Part shown: positions 1-7,586 of the stretch, one piece after another | Layout of the letters: the number at the start of each line of letters is the position of its first letter | How positions within the stretch are numbered: the first letter of the stretch is position 1 | Assembly (NCBI RefSeq): GCF_016466415.2 | Contig: NZ_CP066771.1 | Coordinates: forward strand, 496,001 to 560,000 | Source of the DNA: Ralstonia pickettii | Lineage (GTDB): Bacteria > Pseudomonadota > Gammaproteobacteria > Burkholderiales > Burkholderiaceae | DNA: 64,000 bases | Reading direction: 5' to 3' | Notes under the pieces: model-generated | Told to the model about the DNA's origin: nothing | The model's database searches: none | The model's input: the letters and a program-made list of their open reading frames with translations, nothing else | Translations under genes and position numbers: made by a program

Positions 1-2
1 GC

Positions 3-32
3 AAACGGCTGGCACTGCGCCAGCCGTTTTGC
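3..32 (+). terminator. Hairpin terminator of the gene upstream of the window
   Basis: A perfect 11-bp stem (AAACGGCTGGC, 3-13, with GCCAGCCGTTT, 19-29) encloses a 5-nt loop. The right arm ends in only four T residues, so termination may be modest. It lies before the purC promoter and most likely closes a gene left of the window edge. Confidence 0.6.
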
Positions 33-37
33 ATTGC

Positions 38-68
38 ATGGGCCATCTTATGGGCCACCCATGGGCCA
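38..68 (+). repeat. Three direct ATGGGCCA repeats before purC
   Basis: The octamer ATGGGCCA occurs at 38-45, 50-57 and 61-68, so the copies start 12 and 11 bp apart, close to one helical turn. The second and third copies straddle the putative -35/-10 region of purC. It does not resemble the Escherichia coli PurR operator. It could be a regulator site or chance in a short stretch. Confidence 0.4.
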
Positions 69-76
69 CGTATAAT
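48..76 (+). promoter_or_regulatory. Candidate sigma-70 promoter of the pur genes
   Basis: A consensus -10 TATAAT at 71-76 is preceded, after a 17-bp spacer, by a weak -35 TTATGG at 48-53. It sits about 40 bp before the GTG of purC. The good -10 and correct spacing support it; the poor -35 suggests help from a regulator. Confidence 0.5.
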
Positions 77-117
77 ACTGGCCTTCCACGTTTTCTTATC
101 TCCTCCCGGGTTCCGCC

Positions 118-1041
118 GTGTCCGCCACCCCTGCATCCTCCGCCCTTTACGAATCGTCGATCACCAGCCTGCCGTTGCTCGGCCGTGGCAAGGTGCGCGA
201 GAACTACGCTGTCGGCGACGACAAGCTGCTGATGGTCACCACCGACCGCCTGTCGGCGTTTGACGTGATTCTCGGCCAGCCGATTCCGGACAAGGGCCGT
301 GTGCTCGCGCAGATGTCGGATTTCTGGTTCAACAAGCTGCGCCACATCGTGCCGACGCACGAGACGGGCATCGCCCCGGAAACCGTGGTGGCCCCGGACG
401 AAGTCGACCAGGTGCGCGGCCGCGCCATTGTGGTCAAGCGTCTGAAGCCGATCCTGGTGGAAGCCGTGGTGCGCGGTTACCTGGCCGGCAGCGGCTGGAA
501 GGATTACCAGGCCACCGGCGCCGTCTGCGGTGTGCATCTGGCCCCCGGCCTGCAGAACGCGCAGAAGCTGCCCGAGCCGATCTTCACCCCCGCCGCCAAG
601 GCCGAGATGGGCGAGCACGACGAGAACATCTCGTTCGATGAAGTCGAGCGCCGCATTGGCCCGGACCTCGCCGCGCAGATCCGCGACGTGAGCATCCGCC
701 TGTACAAGGAAGCCTCCGACTTTGCCGCCACGCGCGGCATCATCATCGCCGACACCAAGTTCGAATTCGGTCTGGATGAGAACGGCACGCTCACGCTGAT
801 GGATGAAGCGCTCACCGCAGACTCGTCGCGCTTCTGGCCCGCCGATTCGTACCGGGTCGGCACCAACCCGCCGTCGTTCGACAAGCAGTTCGTGCGCGAC
901 TGGCTCGAAGCCGTGCGCATCGATGGCAAGCCGTGGCCGAAGACCGCGCCGGCGCCGCAGCTTCCTGCCGACGTCATCGAAAAAACCGCTGACAAATACC
1001 GCGAAGCGCTGGCCCGCCTGACCGGTGAATCCCTGCGTTAA
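118..1041 (+). CDS. purC: Phosphoribosylaminoimidazole-succinocarboxamide (SAICAR) synthase
   Basis: This cytosolic enzyme of de novo purine synthesis joins aspartate to CAIR using ATP, giving SAICAR. The protein is 307 residues, usual for the longer bacterial form. The glycine-rich motif [10 protein letters not shown] lies near residue 118 and the second family signature, [12 protein letters not shown], near residue 228. Translation starts at GTG 118, directly after the promoter region, giving MSATPASS. It is the first gene of a purC-purE-purK-Sua5 run in one orientation with gaps of about 10-20 bp, so co-transcription is likely. Family assignment is secure. Confidence 0.97.
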   Translation: MSATPASSALYESSITSLPLLGRGKVRENYAVGDDKLLMVTTDRLSAFDVILGQPIPDKGRVLAQMSDFWFNKLRHIVPTHETGIAPETVVAPDEVDQVRGRAIVVKRLKPILVEAVVRGYLAGSGWKDYQATGAVCGVHLAPGLQNAQKLPEPIFTPAAKAEMGEHDENISFDEVERRIGPDLAAQIRDVSIRLYKEASDFAATRGIIIADTKFEFGLDENGTLTLMDEALTADSSRFWPADSYRVGTNPPSFDKQFVRDWLEAVRIDGKPWPKTAPAPQLPADVIEKTADKYREALARLTGESLR

Positions 1042-1056
1042 ACCGGAGCGATGACA

Positions 1057-1566
1057 ATGACCGCACAGCAATCCGCTCCGCTCGTTGGCGTGGTGATGGG
1101 CTCCAGCTCCGACTGGGAAGTGATGCGCCACGCCGTCGACATGCTCACGCAGTTCGGCATTCCGTTCGAGGCGCAGGTTGTTTCGGCGCACCGCATGCCG
1201 GACGACATGTTTGGCTACGCTGAAGCCGCACGCGGCCGGGGTCTGCGCGCCATCATCGCTGGCGCCGGCGGGGCGGCGCACCTGCCGGGCATGATCGCCG
1301 CCAAGACGATCGTGCCGGTGTTCGGCGTGCCGGTGCCGTCCAAGTACCTGCGCGGCGAAGACTCGCTGCTCTCCATCGTGCAGATGCCCAAGGGCATTCC
1401 GGTGTCGACGTTCGCCATTGGCGAAGCCGGTGCCGCCAACGCAGCGCTGGCCGCCATCGCCACCATCGCCACCACCGATTCGGCGCTCGCCGACAAGCTC
1501 GAAGCCTTCCGCGCCCAGCAGACCGAAGTCGCACGCGGCATGACGCTCCCTGTGCACGGCGCCTAA
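1057..1566 (+). CDS. purE: N5-carboxyaminoimidazole ribonucleotide mutase
   Basis: Class I PurE moves the carboxyl group of N5-CAIR to give CAIR, the substrate of PurC, and works together with PurK. The protein is 169 residues from this start, the usual length. It shows the phosphate-binding GSSSDW near residue 12, the SAHRMP motif with the catalytic histidine near residue 45, and [11 protein letters not shown] near residue 73. Two in-frame ATGs exist, at 1051 and 1057. The second is preferred because GGAG at 1045-1048 is 8 bases from it and only 2 from the first. It follows purC by about 15 bp. Confidence 0.95.
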   Translation: MTAQQSAPLVGVVMGSSSDWEVMRHAVDMLTQFGIPFEAQVVSAHRMPDDMFGYAEAARGRGLRAIIAGAGGAAHLPGMIAAKTIVPVFGVPVPSKYLRGEDSLLSIVQMPKGIPVSTFAIGEAGAANAALAAIATIATTDSALADKLEAFRAQQTEVARGMTLPVHGA

Positions 1567-1585
1567 GTAACCTACGACCCGATTC

Positions 1586-2821
1586 ATGGCCGACGACCTG
1601 AACCCGCGCCTGGCGCAAGCCCACACCGCGGAATCCCGCGCGCTGAACGTTCCCAACGCGATCCTGCCCGATGCCTGGCTTGGCATGCTCGGCGGCGGCC
1701 AGCTCGGCCGCATGTTCACGCACGCCGCGCAGGCCATGGGCTACAAGGTCTGTGTGCTTGATCCGGACCCGAACAGCCCGGCCGGCACCATCGCTGAGCG
1801 CCATCTGTGCGCCGGCTATACCGACGAAGCCGCATTGGCTGAGATGGCTGCACTGTGCCCGGCCGTCACCACCGAATTCGAGAACGTGCCGGCGCAGGCG
1901 CTCGACCGTCTGGAGCAACTCGGCGCGTTCGTGGCGCCGCGTGCCAATTGTGTGTCGATCGCGCAGAACCGCATCGCCGAGAAAAAATTCTTCGCGCTGT
2001 GCGCCGCACGCACGGGCATCCACCCCGCACCGAGCTGGGTGATCGAGCATGAAGCCGACATCGAACAACTGCCCGCCGACCTGCTGCCCGGCATCCTGAA
2101 GATTGCCCGCATGGGCTACGACGGCAAGGGCCAGGCGCGTGTTTCGACGGTTGAAGAGCTGCGGGCCGCCTGGGGCGCCATGCAGCACGTGCCGTGCGTG
2201 CTGGAGAAGATGCTGCCGTTGGCCTACGAAGTCTCTGTATTGGCCGCCCGTGGTGCAGATGGCAGCACGGCCACCTGGCCGCTTGCAGAAAACGTGCACC
2301 GTGACGGCATCCTGTTTTCGACGATCATGCCGTCGCGCAGCGTGTCGGACGACATTGCCACGCGCACCCGCGCCGCTGCCGCGATGATCGCAGAAGAGAT
2401 GGGCTACGTCGGCGTGCTGTGCATCGAGTTCTTCGTGCTGCAGGACGGCTCGCTGGTCGCCAACGAAATGGCGCCGCGCCCGCACAACTCCGGTCATATC
2501 ACCATGGATGTGTGCGAGACGAGCCAGTTCGAGCAACAGGTGCGCGCCATGGCCCGCCTGCCGCTGGGCAGCACGCGGCAGCACTCGCCGGGGCGCATGC
2601 TGAATGTGCTGGGCGACGTGTGGTTTGAATACGGCCTGGAACGTACGCCCGCGTGGCACGAAGTGATGGGCCACAGCGGTGCGAAGGTCCACCTGTATGG
2701 CAAGGCCGATGCGCGGCCGGGCCGCAAGATGGGCCACGTGAACTGCGTGGGCACTTCTGCTGAAGTGGTGGACGAAGCGTTCCGCCATGCCGCGCACGTG
2801 CTGGGCCTGCAGCCGGAATAA
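1586..2821 (+). CDS. purK: N5-carboxyaminoimidazole ribonucleotide synthase
   Basis: PurK is an ATP-grasp enzyme that carboxylates AIR with bicarbonate and ATP, feeding PurE. The protein has 411 residues, about 30-50 more than E. coli PurK because of an N-terminal extension before the nucleotide-binding loop GGGQLGRM (residues 36-43). The glycine-rich ATP-grasp loop MGYDGKGQ is near residue 174, and the metal and phosphate motif [12 protein letters not shown] near residue 293. No clear Shine-Dalgarno precedes ATG 1586, so a later start is possible. It lies 19 bp after purE in the same presumed operon. Confidence 0.95.
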   Translation: MADDLNPRLAQAHTAESRALNVPNAILPDAWLGMLGGGQLGRMFTHAAQAMGYKVCVLDPDPNSPAGTIAERHLCAGYTDEAALAEMAALCPAVTTEFENVPAQALDRLEQLGAFVAPRANCVSIAQNRIAEKKFFALCAARTGIHPAPSWVIEHEADIEQLPADLLPGILKIARMGYDGKGQARVSTVEELRAAWGAMQHVPCVLEKMLPLAYEVSVLAARGADGSTATWPLAENVHRDGILFSTIMPSRSVSDDIATRTRAAAAMIAEEMGYVGVLCIEFFVLQDGSLVANEMAPRPHNSGHITMDVCETSQFEQQVRAMARLPLGSTRQHSPGRMLNVLGDVWFEYGLERTPAWHEVMGHSGAKVHLYGKADARPGRKMGHVNCVGTSAEVVDEAFRHAAHVLGLQPE

Positions 2822-2833
2822 AGCGAGTCGCCC

Positions 2834-3847
2834 ATGCCGCATCGGACCAAAACGCCCTACACCATGCCTTCTGCCGAGCGCCTCGATGAGGCCGCGCGCA
2901 GGCTGGAGGCAGGCGAGCTGGTCGCCTTTCCGACCGAGACCGTGTATGGGCTGGGCGCCGATGCCGAAAACCCGCAGGCCATCGCCAAGATCTACGCGGC
3001 CAAGGGCCGGCCCTCCAATCACCCCGTGATCGTGCATGTGGTGGATGGCGCCGACATTTCGTATTGGACCGACGAGGTGCCCGGCATCGCGCTGCAACTC
3101 ATCGAAGCCTTCTGGCCAGGGCCGCTGACGCTGATCCTGAAACGTGCGCCGCACATTCCGGCCGCCGTGGCAGGCGGGCAGGACAGCATCGGGCTGCGTT
3201 GCCCGTCGCACCCGGTGGCGCAGGCGTTGCTCTCGCGCTTCAAGCGCGGACGGGGCGGCATTGCGGCGCCGTCGGCCAACAAGTTCGGCCAGGTCAGCCC
3301 GACCACCGCGCAGCACGTGCGGGACGAATTCGGTGATGCCGTCTTCGTGCTCGAAGGTGACGGCGTGGACGTGGGCATCGAATCGACCATCATCGATCTC
3401 TCGCGGCTGGATCAGGGCATTGGCCCCGTGCTGCTGCGCCCGGGCGCTATCACGCCTGATGACATCGAGCGCGTGACCGGCGAACTGCCGGCGGCTCCCG
3501 ATGCCGCTGCGCCGCGCGCTTCGGGCACGCTGAAGGCGCATTACGCGCCGCGCACGCCGTTGTATCTGCTGTCGGCCGCCGATGTGCCTGCACGCCTGGC
3601 TGCACTGCCTGCAGACAAACGCATCGTGTGGCTCGGTACCCCCGTGGCACTGCGTGACGGCTGCGACCAGCGCGTCGCCCCCGCCACGCCCGGCGCCTAT
3701 GCCAACGCGCTCTACGCGCTGTTGCGCGAACTCGACCGCGGCGGTTATGACGCCATCTGGGTGGAAACCCTAGCCGATACGCCCGCCTGGGCGGCTGTCA
3801 ACGACCGCCTGCGTCGCGCGGCCGCCGCGTTCGAGACGGACCTCTAA
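2834..3847 (+). CDS. Sua5/YciO/YrdC-type L-threonylcarbamoyladenylate synthase
   Basis: This enzyme makes threonylcarbamoyl-AMP from threonine, bicarbonate and ATP, the first step of the t6A37 modification of ANN-decoding tRNAs. The 337-residue length and the C-terminal extension place it with the two-domain Sua5 form rather than the short TsaC form. Visible motifs are FPTETVYGLGADA near residue 33, KGRPSNHPVIVHV near 56 and APSANKFGQVSPTTA near 147. Residues from about 225 form the C-terminal Sua5 domain, which begins around ASGTLKAHYAPRTP. It follows purK by 12 bp. An alternative ATG lies 10 codons downstream. Confidence 0.92.
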   Translation: MPHRTKTPYTMPSAERLDEAARRLEAGELVAFPTETVYGLGADAENPQAIAKIYAAKGRPSNHPVIVHVVDGADISYWTDEVPGIALQLIEAFWPGPLTLILKRAPHIPAAVAGGQDSIGLRCPSHPVAQALLSRFKRGRGGIAAPSANKFGQVSPTTAQHVRDEFGDAVFVLEGDGVDVGIESTIIDLSRLDQGIGPVLLRPGAITPDDIERVTGELPAAPDAAAPRASGTLKAHYAPRTPLYLLSAADVPARLAALPADKRIVWLGTPVALRDGCDQRVAPATPGAYANALYALLRELDRGGYDAIWVETLADTPAWAAVNDRLRRAAAAFETDL

Positions 3848-3992
3848 TTCTTACGGGCCGCGCGTTCGCCGTGTGCCCGGCAACCTCGCTACACTTGGGC
3901 GTTGTGTCGTTCCGCGTGCTTCAAACGCGCACGGCGAGGTTACGCACCGCGGCACCACTGACCATAAAAATTCCACACGGGAGACAGACATC

Positions 3993-5036
3993 ATGAAGTT
4001 GCGTCAATGGATGGGCGTCGTCGCATCGGCGACCCTGGCCTTGGGCCTGGCCGCTTGCGGCGGCGAAAGCGATCAGAGCGGCAACCCCAACGTCGCCAAA
4101 GTGCAGCGCATGGTGGTGTTCGGCGACAGCCTGAGCGATGCCGGCACCTACACGCCGGCAGCGGCTGCCGTGGGCGGCGGCAAGTTCACCACCAACCCCG
4201 GCCCGGTCTGGGCGGAAACGGTGGCGGCGCAACTCGGTGTGGCCCTTACGCCGGCCGTGATGGGTTATGCCAACTCGGTGCAGAACTGCCCGAAACCTGG
4301 TTGCTTCGACTACGCGCAAGGCGGTTCGCGCGTGACCGACCCGAACGGTATCGGCCACAACGGCGGCGCCGGGGCGCTCACGTATCCGGTCAAGCAGCAG
4401 CTCGCCAACTTCTACTCGGCCAGCAACAACACGTTCAACGGCAACAACGACGTGGTGTTCGTCTTTGGCGGCAACAACGACATCTTCTATTGGGCAGCCG
4501 CCGTGGCGACACCCAACTCGGGTGTGACGCCTGCCATCGCCACCGCTCAAGTTCAGCAGGCGGCGACTGATCTGGTCGGTTACGTCAAGGACATGATCAG
4601 CAAGAACGCGACGCAGCTCTACGTGTTCAACCTGCCCGACAGCAGCCTGACGCCGCAGGGCGTGGCGGGCGGTGCGGCAGGCCAGGCATTGCTGCATGCG
4701 CTGGTGGGCGCGTTCAACACCACGCTGCAGGCTGGGCTTGCCGGTACCGGTGCCCGTGTGATCGACTTCAATTCGCAATTGACGGCCGTGATTCAGAACG
4801 GTGCGACGTTCGGTTTCAGCAATACCAGCGTGCCGGCTTGCGATGCGACCAAGATCAACACGCTCGTCCCGGGTGCTGGCGGCAGCTCGCTGTTCTGCTC
4901 CGCCAACACGTTGGTGACTGCAGGTGCAGACACGTCCTACCTGTTCGCCGACGGGGTGCACCCCACCACGGGCGGCCATCGCCTGATCTCCAGCAACGTG
5001 CTGCAACGGCTGCTGGCGGACGGTGTGACGCACTGA
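3993..5036 (+). CDS. GDSL-family (SGNH) esterase lipoprotein
   Basis: A predicted serine hydrolase acting on esters or lipids at the cell surface or in the periplasm. The start is ATG 3993, with GGGAG 9 bases upstream. A longer reading frame back to 3873 lacks a signal and is rejected. The 347-residue product has a lipoprotein signal ending LGLAAC, so Cys22 is probably lipidated. Block I VVFGDSLSDAG carries the nucleophile Ser46. GGNNDIF (near residue 159) supplies the oxyanion-hole Asn, and DGVHPTTGGH (Asp320, His323) the rest of the triad. A strong terminator follows. The substrate cannot be told from sequence. Confidence 0.9.
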   Translation: MKLRQWMGVVASATLALGLAACGGESDQSGNPNVAKVQRMVVFGDSLSDAGTYTPAAAAVGGGKFTTNPGPVWAETVAAQLGVALTPAVMGYANSVQNCPKPGCFDYAQGGSRVTDPNGIGHNGGAGALTYPVKQQLANFYSASNNTFNGNNDVVFVFGGNNDIFYWAAAVATPNSGVTPAIATAQVQQAATDLVGYVKDMISKNATQLYVFNLPDSSLTPQGVAGGAAGQALLHALVGAFNTTLQAGLAGTGARVIDFNSQLTAVIQNGATFGFSNTSVPACDATKINTLVPGAGGSSLFCSANTLVTAGADTSYLFADGVHPTTGGHRLISSNVLQRLLADGVTH

Positions 5037-5055
5037 TCGAACCTCACCGAGCAAT

Positions 5056-5085
5056 AACGCCCGCGCGGAGCGGGCGTTTTTGTTT
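5056..5085 (+). terminator. Rho-independent terminator of the esterase gene
   Basis: The stem ACGCCCGC (5057-5064) pairs with GCGGGCGT (5070-5077) around a 5-nt loop and is followed by a T-rich tract to 5085. It starts 20 bp after the esterase stop codon. Confidence 0.85.
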
Positions 5086-5384
5086 GTAGCGATGGCGTCG
5101 ACTTGCCGTTAGCCGGTGGCAAGGTCACTGCCAGGCGATAGCGGACGTCGGACGTCGCGCACCGGGTCGCAGGGTCGACGCGCACGAACTGGCGCACCCG
5201 CGCGCTGCGCCCAAGCGCGCATTCGGGGCGACAGAATCGCGCTTAGCGACTGGCAGCGCCGAAAAAAATGCCGCGCCAAGCAGCGCGGCCGATAGACGGG
5301 ACAGCATGTTGTTGGGAGGGGGCTGGCGAAAAACTGGATTGCCCCATCATAGCCAATCCGCCTTGCTGAGATGTTAAGAGTGCT
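5086..5384. other. Non-coding gap between the esterase and mobB
   Basis: No convincing gene is seen. A 60-codon minus-strand frame (5125-5307) has a signal-like N-terminus (MLSRLSAALLGAAFFSA) but no Shine-Dalgarno, an arginine-rich tail and no family I recognise. An overlapping frame shift could join it to a second minus-strand frame, so a decayed small secreted protein is possible. I do not call it. Confidence 0.4.
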
Positions 5385-5912
5385 TCATATGACCGACTTG
5401 GCCAGTTGCTGTACGGCAAACCGGTACACCGCATCGACGTCATTCAGATCCAGCACGGCCACGCCTTCGGGTGGTTGCACGGCATCGGGCAAATCGGTGG
5501 CCACCGCCACCACGCCACCAATCGCTGGCCACAGCGGCGGGCGGCCGAGCGAAGGGCGGAAGACTTCGATTTTTGGGAAGGTGCTGCGCTTGTAGCCTTC
5601 AACGATAACGAGGTCGGTGGCGGGCGAGAGCAGCGCCAGCACGTCGTCCAGTTCGGGCTCCAGCGCGTTGGCGTATTCGCGCATCAGCACAAGTCGTTCA
5701 CCGCCCACGAGCACGACTTCGGCACTGCCGGCTTCGCGCATGCGGTGCGAATCCTTGCCGGGCGAATCGAGATCAAAGCCGTGATGCGTGTGCTTGATGG
5801 ATGCCACGCGGCGCCCGTCGTGCACGAAACGGGCGATGAGTTGCTCGACGAGCGTGGTCTTGCCGCTGCCCGACGTGCCGGTGATGCCCAGCAGTGACTT
5901 GCGTGAACTCAT
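5385..5912 (-). CDS. mobB: Molybdopterin-guanine dinucleotide biosynthesis adaptor protein
   Basis: MobB is a GTP-binding P-loop protein that assists MobA in forming the guanine dinucleotide form of the molybdenum cofactor. The 175-residue product has the Walker A motif GTSGSGKT at residues 12-19, followed by IKHTHHGFDLD and a conserved VIVEGYK segment. The start is taken as ATG 5912, whose ATGA overlaps the dacB stop codon, implying translational coupling. A GTG-type start further upstream would lie inside dacB. No mobA or moa gene is nearby, so the rest of the cofactor pathway must be elsewhere. Confidence 0.92.
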   Translation of the reverse strand: MSSRKSLLGITGTSGSGKTTLVEQLIARFVHDGRRVASIKHTHHGFDLDSPGKDSHRMREAGSAEVVLVGGERLVLMREYANALEPELDDVLALLSPATDLVIVEGYKRSTFPKIEVFRPSLGRPPLWPAIGGVVAVATDLPDAVQPPEGVAVLDLNDVDAVYRFAVQQLAKSVI

Positions 5913-7447
5913 CGCGGCGCGCCCTGGTAGATCCATTGCAGCAGTGCATCGTGCGCGGCTTGGCCGCCGCTGGCGTTCGGGTGGTTGATCATGCTGACCA
6001 CCACGAAGCGCTGGCCGTCTTCGCCTTCCACATACCCGGCGATGGCGCGCACGCCGTTGAGTGTGCCGGTCTTGATCTCGGCATTGCCGGCCACCCCGGC
6101 CCGTGTCAGGCGATTACGCATGGTGCCGTCCACGCCGACGACAGGCAGCGCATCGCGCAGCACGCCGCCGTTCGGATTGGCATCAGCTTGCTGCAGCAGA
6201 CGCCCCATGTTGCGCGCGCTGATGCGCTCGATCCGCGACAGGCCCGAGCCATTCTCCAGCACCAACTCCGGCATCGTCAGGTTCTGTTTGGCGAGCCATC
6301 GGTTAATGACCTCGGTCGATTGCCGCACCGATGCGGGCTTGCGCCCGATTTCCGCGCCGATGGTGAGGAAGAGCTGGCGCGCCATCACGTTGTTCGAATA
6401 TTTGTCGATGTCGTGCACGACTTCCGACAGCGGCGGGCCGTAGTGCGTGGCCAGAAGAACAGCCTGACGCGGTACCTTGCCTTCGCGCAAGCCCGGCGTG
6501 AAACGCGTCGTGCCACCGGCCTGTTGCCATAGCGCCAGGAAGCCACCCCAGATGAAGTCGGCATGCGTGAGCGCGGCGATATTGATGACGCGTTCGCCGC
6601 ACGCCGCGGCATAGCGGCCGCCGAAGCTGGCTATGACATGGCCGTCGGTCTGCGTGGAGATGTTGGCGCCGGAGGCGGTCTGCCAGTCGCCGCAGCCTCC
6701 GCGCGTGGTGCGCAACTGGTTGTCGATCTGCAACTGCGCCAGCGGCGGCGATACATCGATGTTGACCGCGCCGTTGCCGGCATCCGGCGAGAGCGTGAAC
6801 GTGAGCGTCTTGAAGGAATACAGCAGCGCGTCGGGCGCGACGTTGTAGGCACGCGCGCTGTCGCCGTCCAGCGGCGGAGCTTCCGACAGGCCGCCCTCGA
6901 AGTAGGTGCGATCCAGCACGATGTTGCCGGCCAGTTCATCCACGCCTGCACGGCGCACGTCGCTCACCAGTTTGACGAGTTCTTCGGGAATCAGCTTCGG
7001 ATCGCCCTGGCCACGCAGGTACAGGTTGCCGTTGAGCGTGCCGTTGACGGGAGCGCTGTCGGCATAGGCCGTTGTCTTCCAGCGAAAATCCGGGCCGAGC
7101 AGGTCCAGCCCCGCGAAGGTCGTCAGCAGTTTCATGGTCGACGCCGGGTTCATTCCGGTGTCGGCGTTCCATTGCAGGATGGGCGTGGCGGTGCCGGTGC
7201 GGATCACGAACACGCTCACCGCATCCAGCGGGATATGCGCGCGCGCAAAGGCCAGCGCCACGTTGGCAGGCAAGCCAGCGGGGTTGTGCGCCGCCTGGCG
7301 TGCCTGTGCGGCGGTGGTGCGCGGTGCCGCGTGAGCCTTGGCCTTCTTGGCATGGGCCAGCGGCGACGCACCAAGGGTCAGGAGCAAGGCGCAGGCGAGC
7401 GCGCTGCGCGACAGGTTGAGCAAACGGGTCGGACGAATTCGGGCCAT
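5909..7447 (-). CDS. dacB: D-alanyl-D-alanine carboxypeptidase/endopeptidase (PBP4 family)
   Basis: A low-molecular-mass class C penicillin-binding protein (peptidase family S13) that trims or cleaves peptidoglycan cross-links in the periplasm. Starting at ATG 7447 gives 512 residues with a signal peptide (hydrophobic LACALLLTLGASPLAHA). The three penicillin-binding motifs are visible: SxxK as STMK near residue 103, SxN as YSNN near residue 349, and KTG in IKTGTLNG near residue 458. A longer frame to 7534 adds residues before the signal and is unlikely. It is coupled to mobB by a 4-bp overlap, a common pairing without a known functional link. Confidence 0.93.
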   Translation of the reverse strand: MARIRPTRLLNLSRSALACALLLTLGASPLAHAKKAKAHAAPRTTAAQARQAAHNPAGLPANVALAFARAHIPLDAVSVFVIRTGTATPILQWNADTGMNPASTMKLLTTFAGLDLLGPDFRWKTTAYADSAPVNGTLNGNLYLRGQGDPKLIPEELVKLVSDVRRAGVDELAGNIVLDRTYFEGGLSEAPPLDGDSARAYNVAPDALLYSFKTLTFTLSPDAGNGAVNIDVSPPLAQLQIDNQLRTTRGGCGDWQTASGANISTQTDGHVIASFGGRYAAACGERVINIAALTHADFIWGGFLALWQQAGGTTRFTPGLREGKVPRQAVLLATHYGPPLSEVVHDIDKYSNNVMARQLFLTIGAEIGRKPASVRQSTEVINRWLAKQNLTMPELVLENGSGLSRIERISARNMGRLLQQADANPNGGVLRDALPVVGVDGTMRNRLTRAGVAGNAEIKTGTLNGVRAIAGYVEGEDGQRFVVVSMINHPNASGGQAAHDALLQWIYQGAPR

Positions 7448-7586
7448 CGGCGGGGGGCAGAGTGGGGCGCACACGCGTGCGCCAAGTGCAGACGCAGGCA
7501 TGTTAACGCAGCGACCCCACACTTCGGCCGACAAGCAATGGGGCGTTCACCGCCCAATTCTTTGGGAGTCCCGCAGGTGTGACGGC

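Noticed and set aside
5125-5307. 60-residue minus-strand frame with signal-like N-terminus
   Set aside because: No ribosome site, pyrimidine-rich upstream sequence and an Arg-rich tail without recognisable domain.
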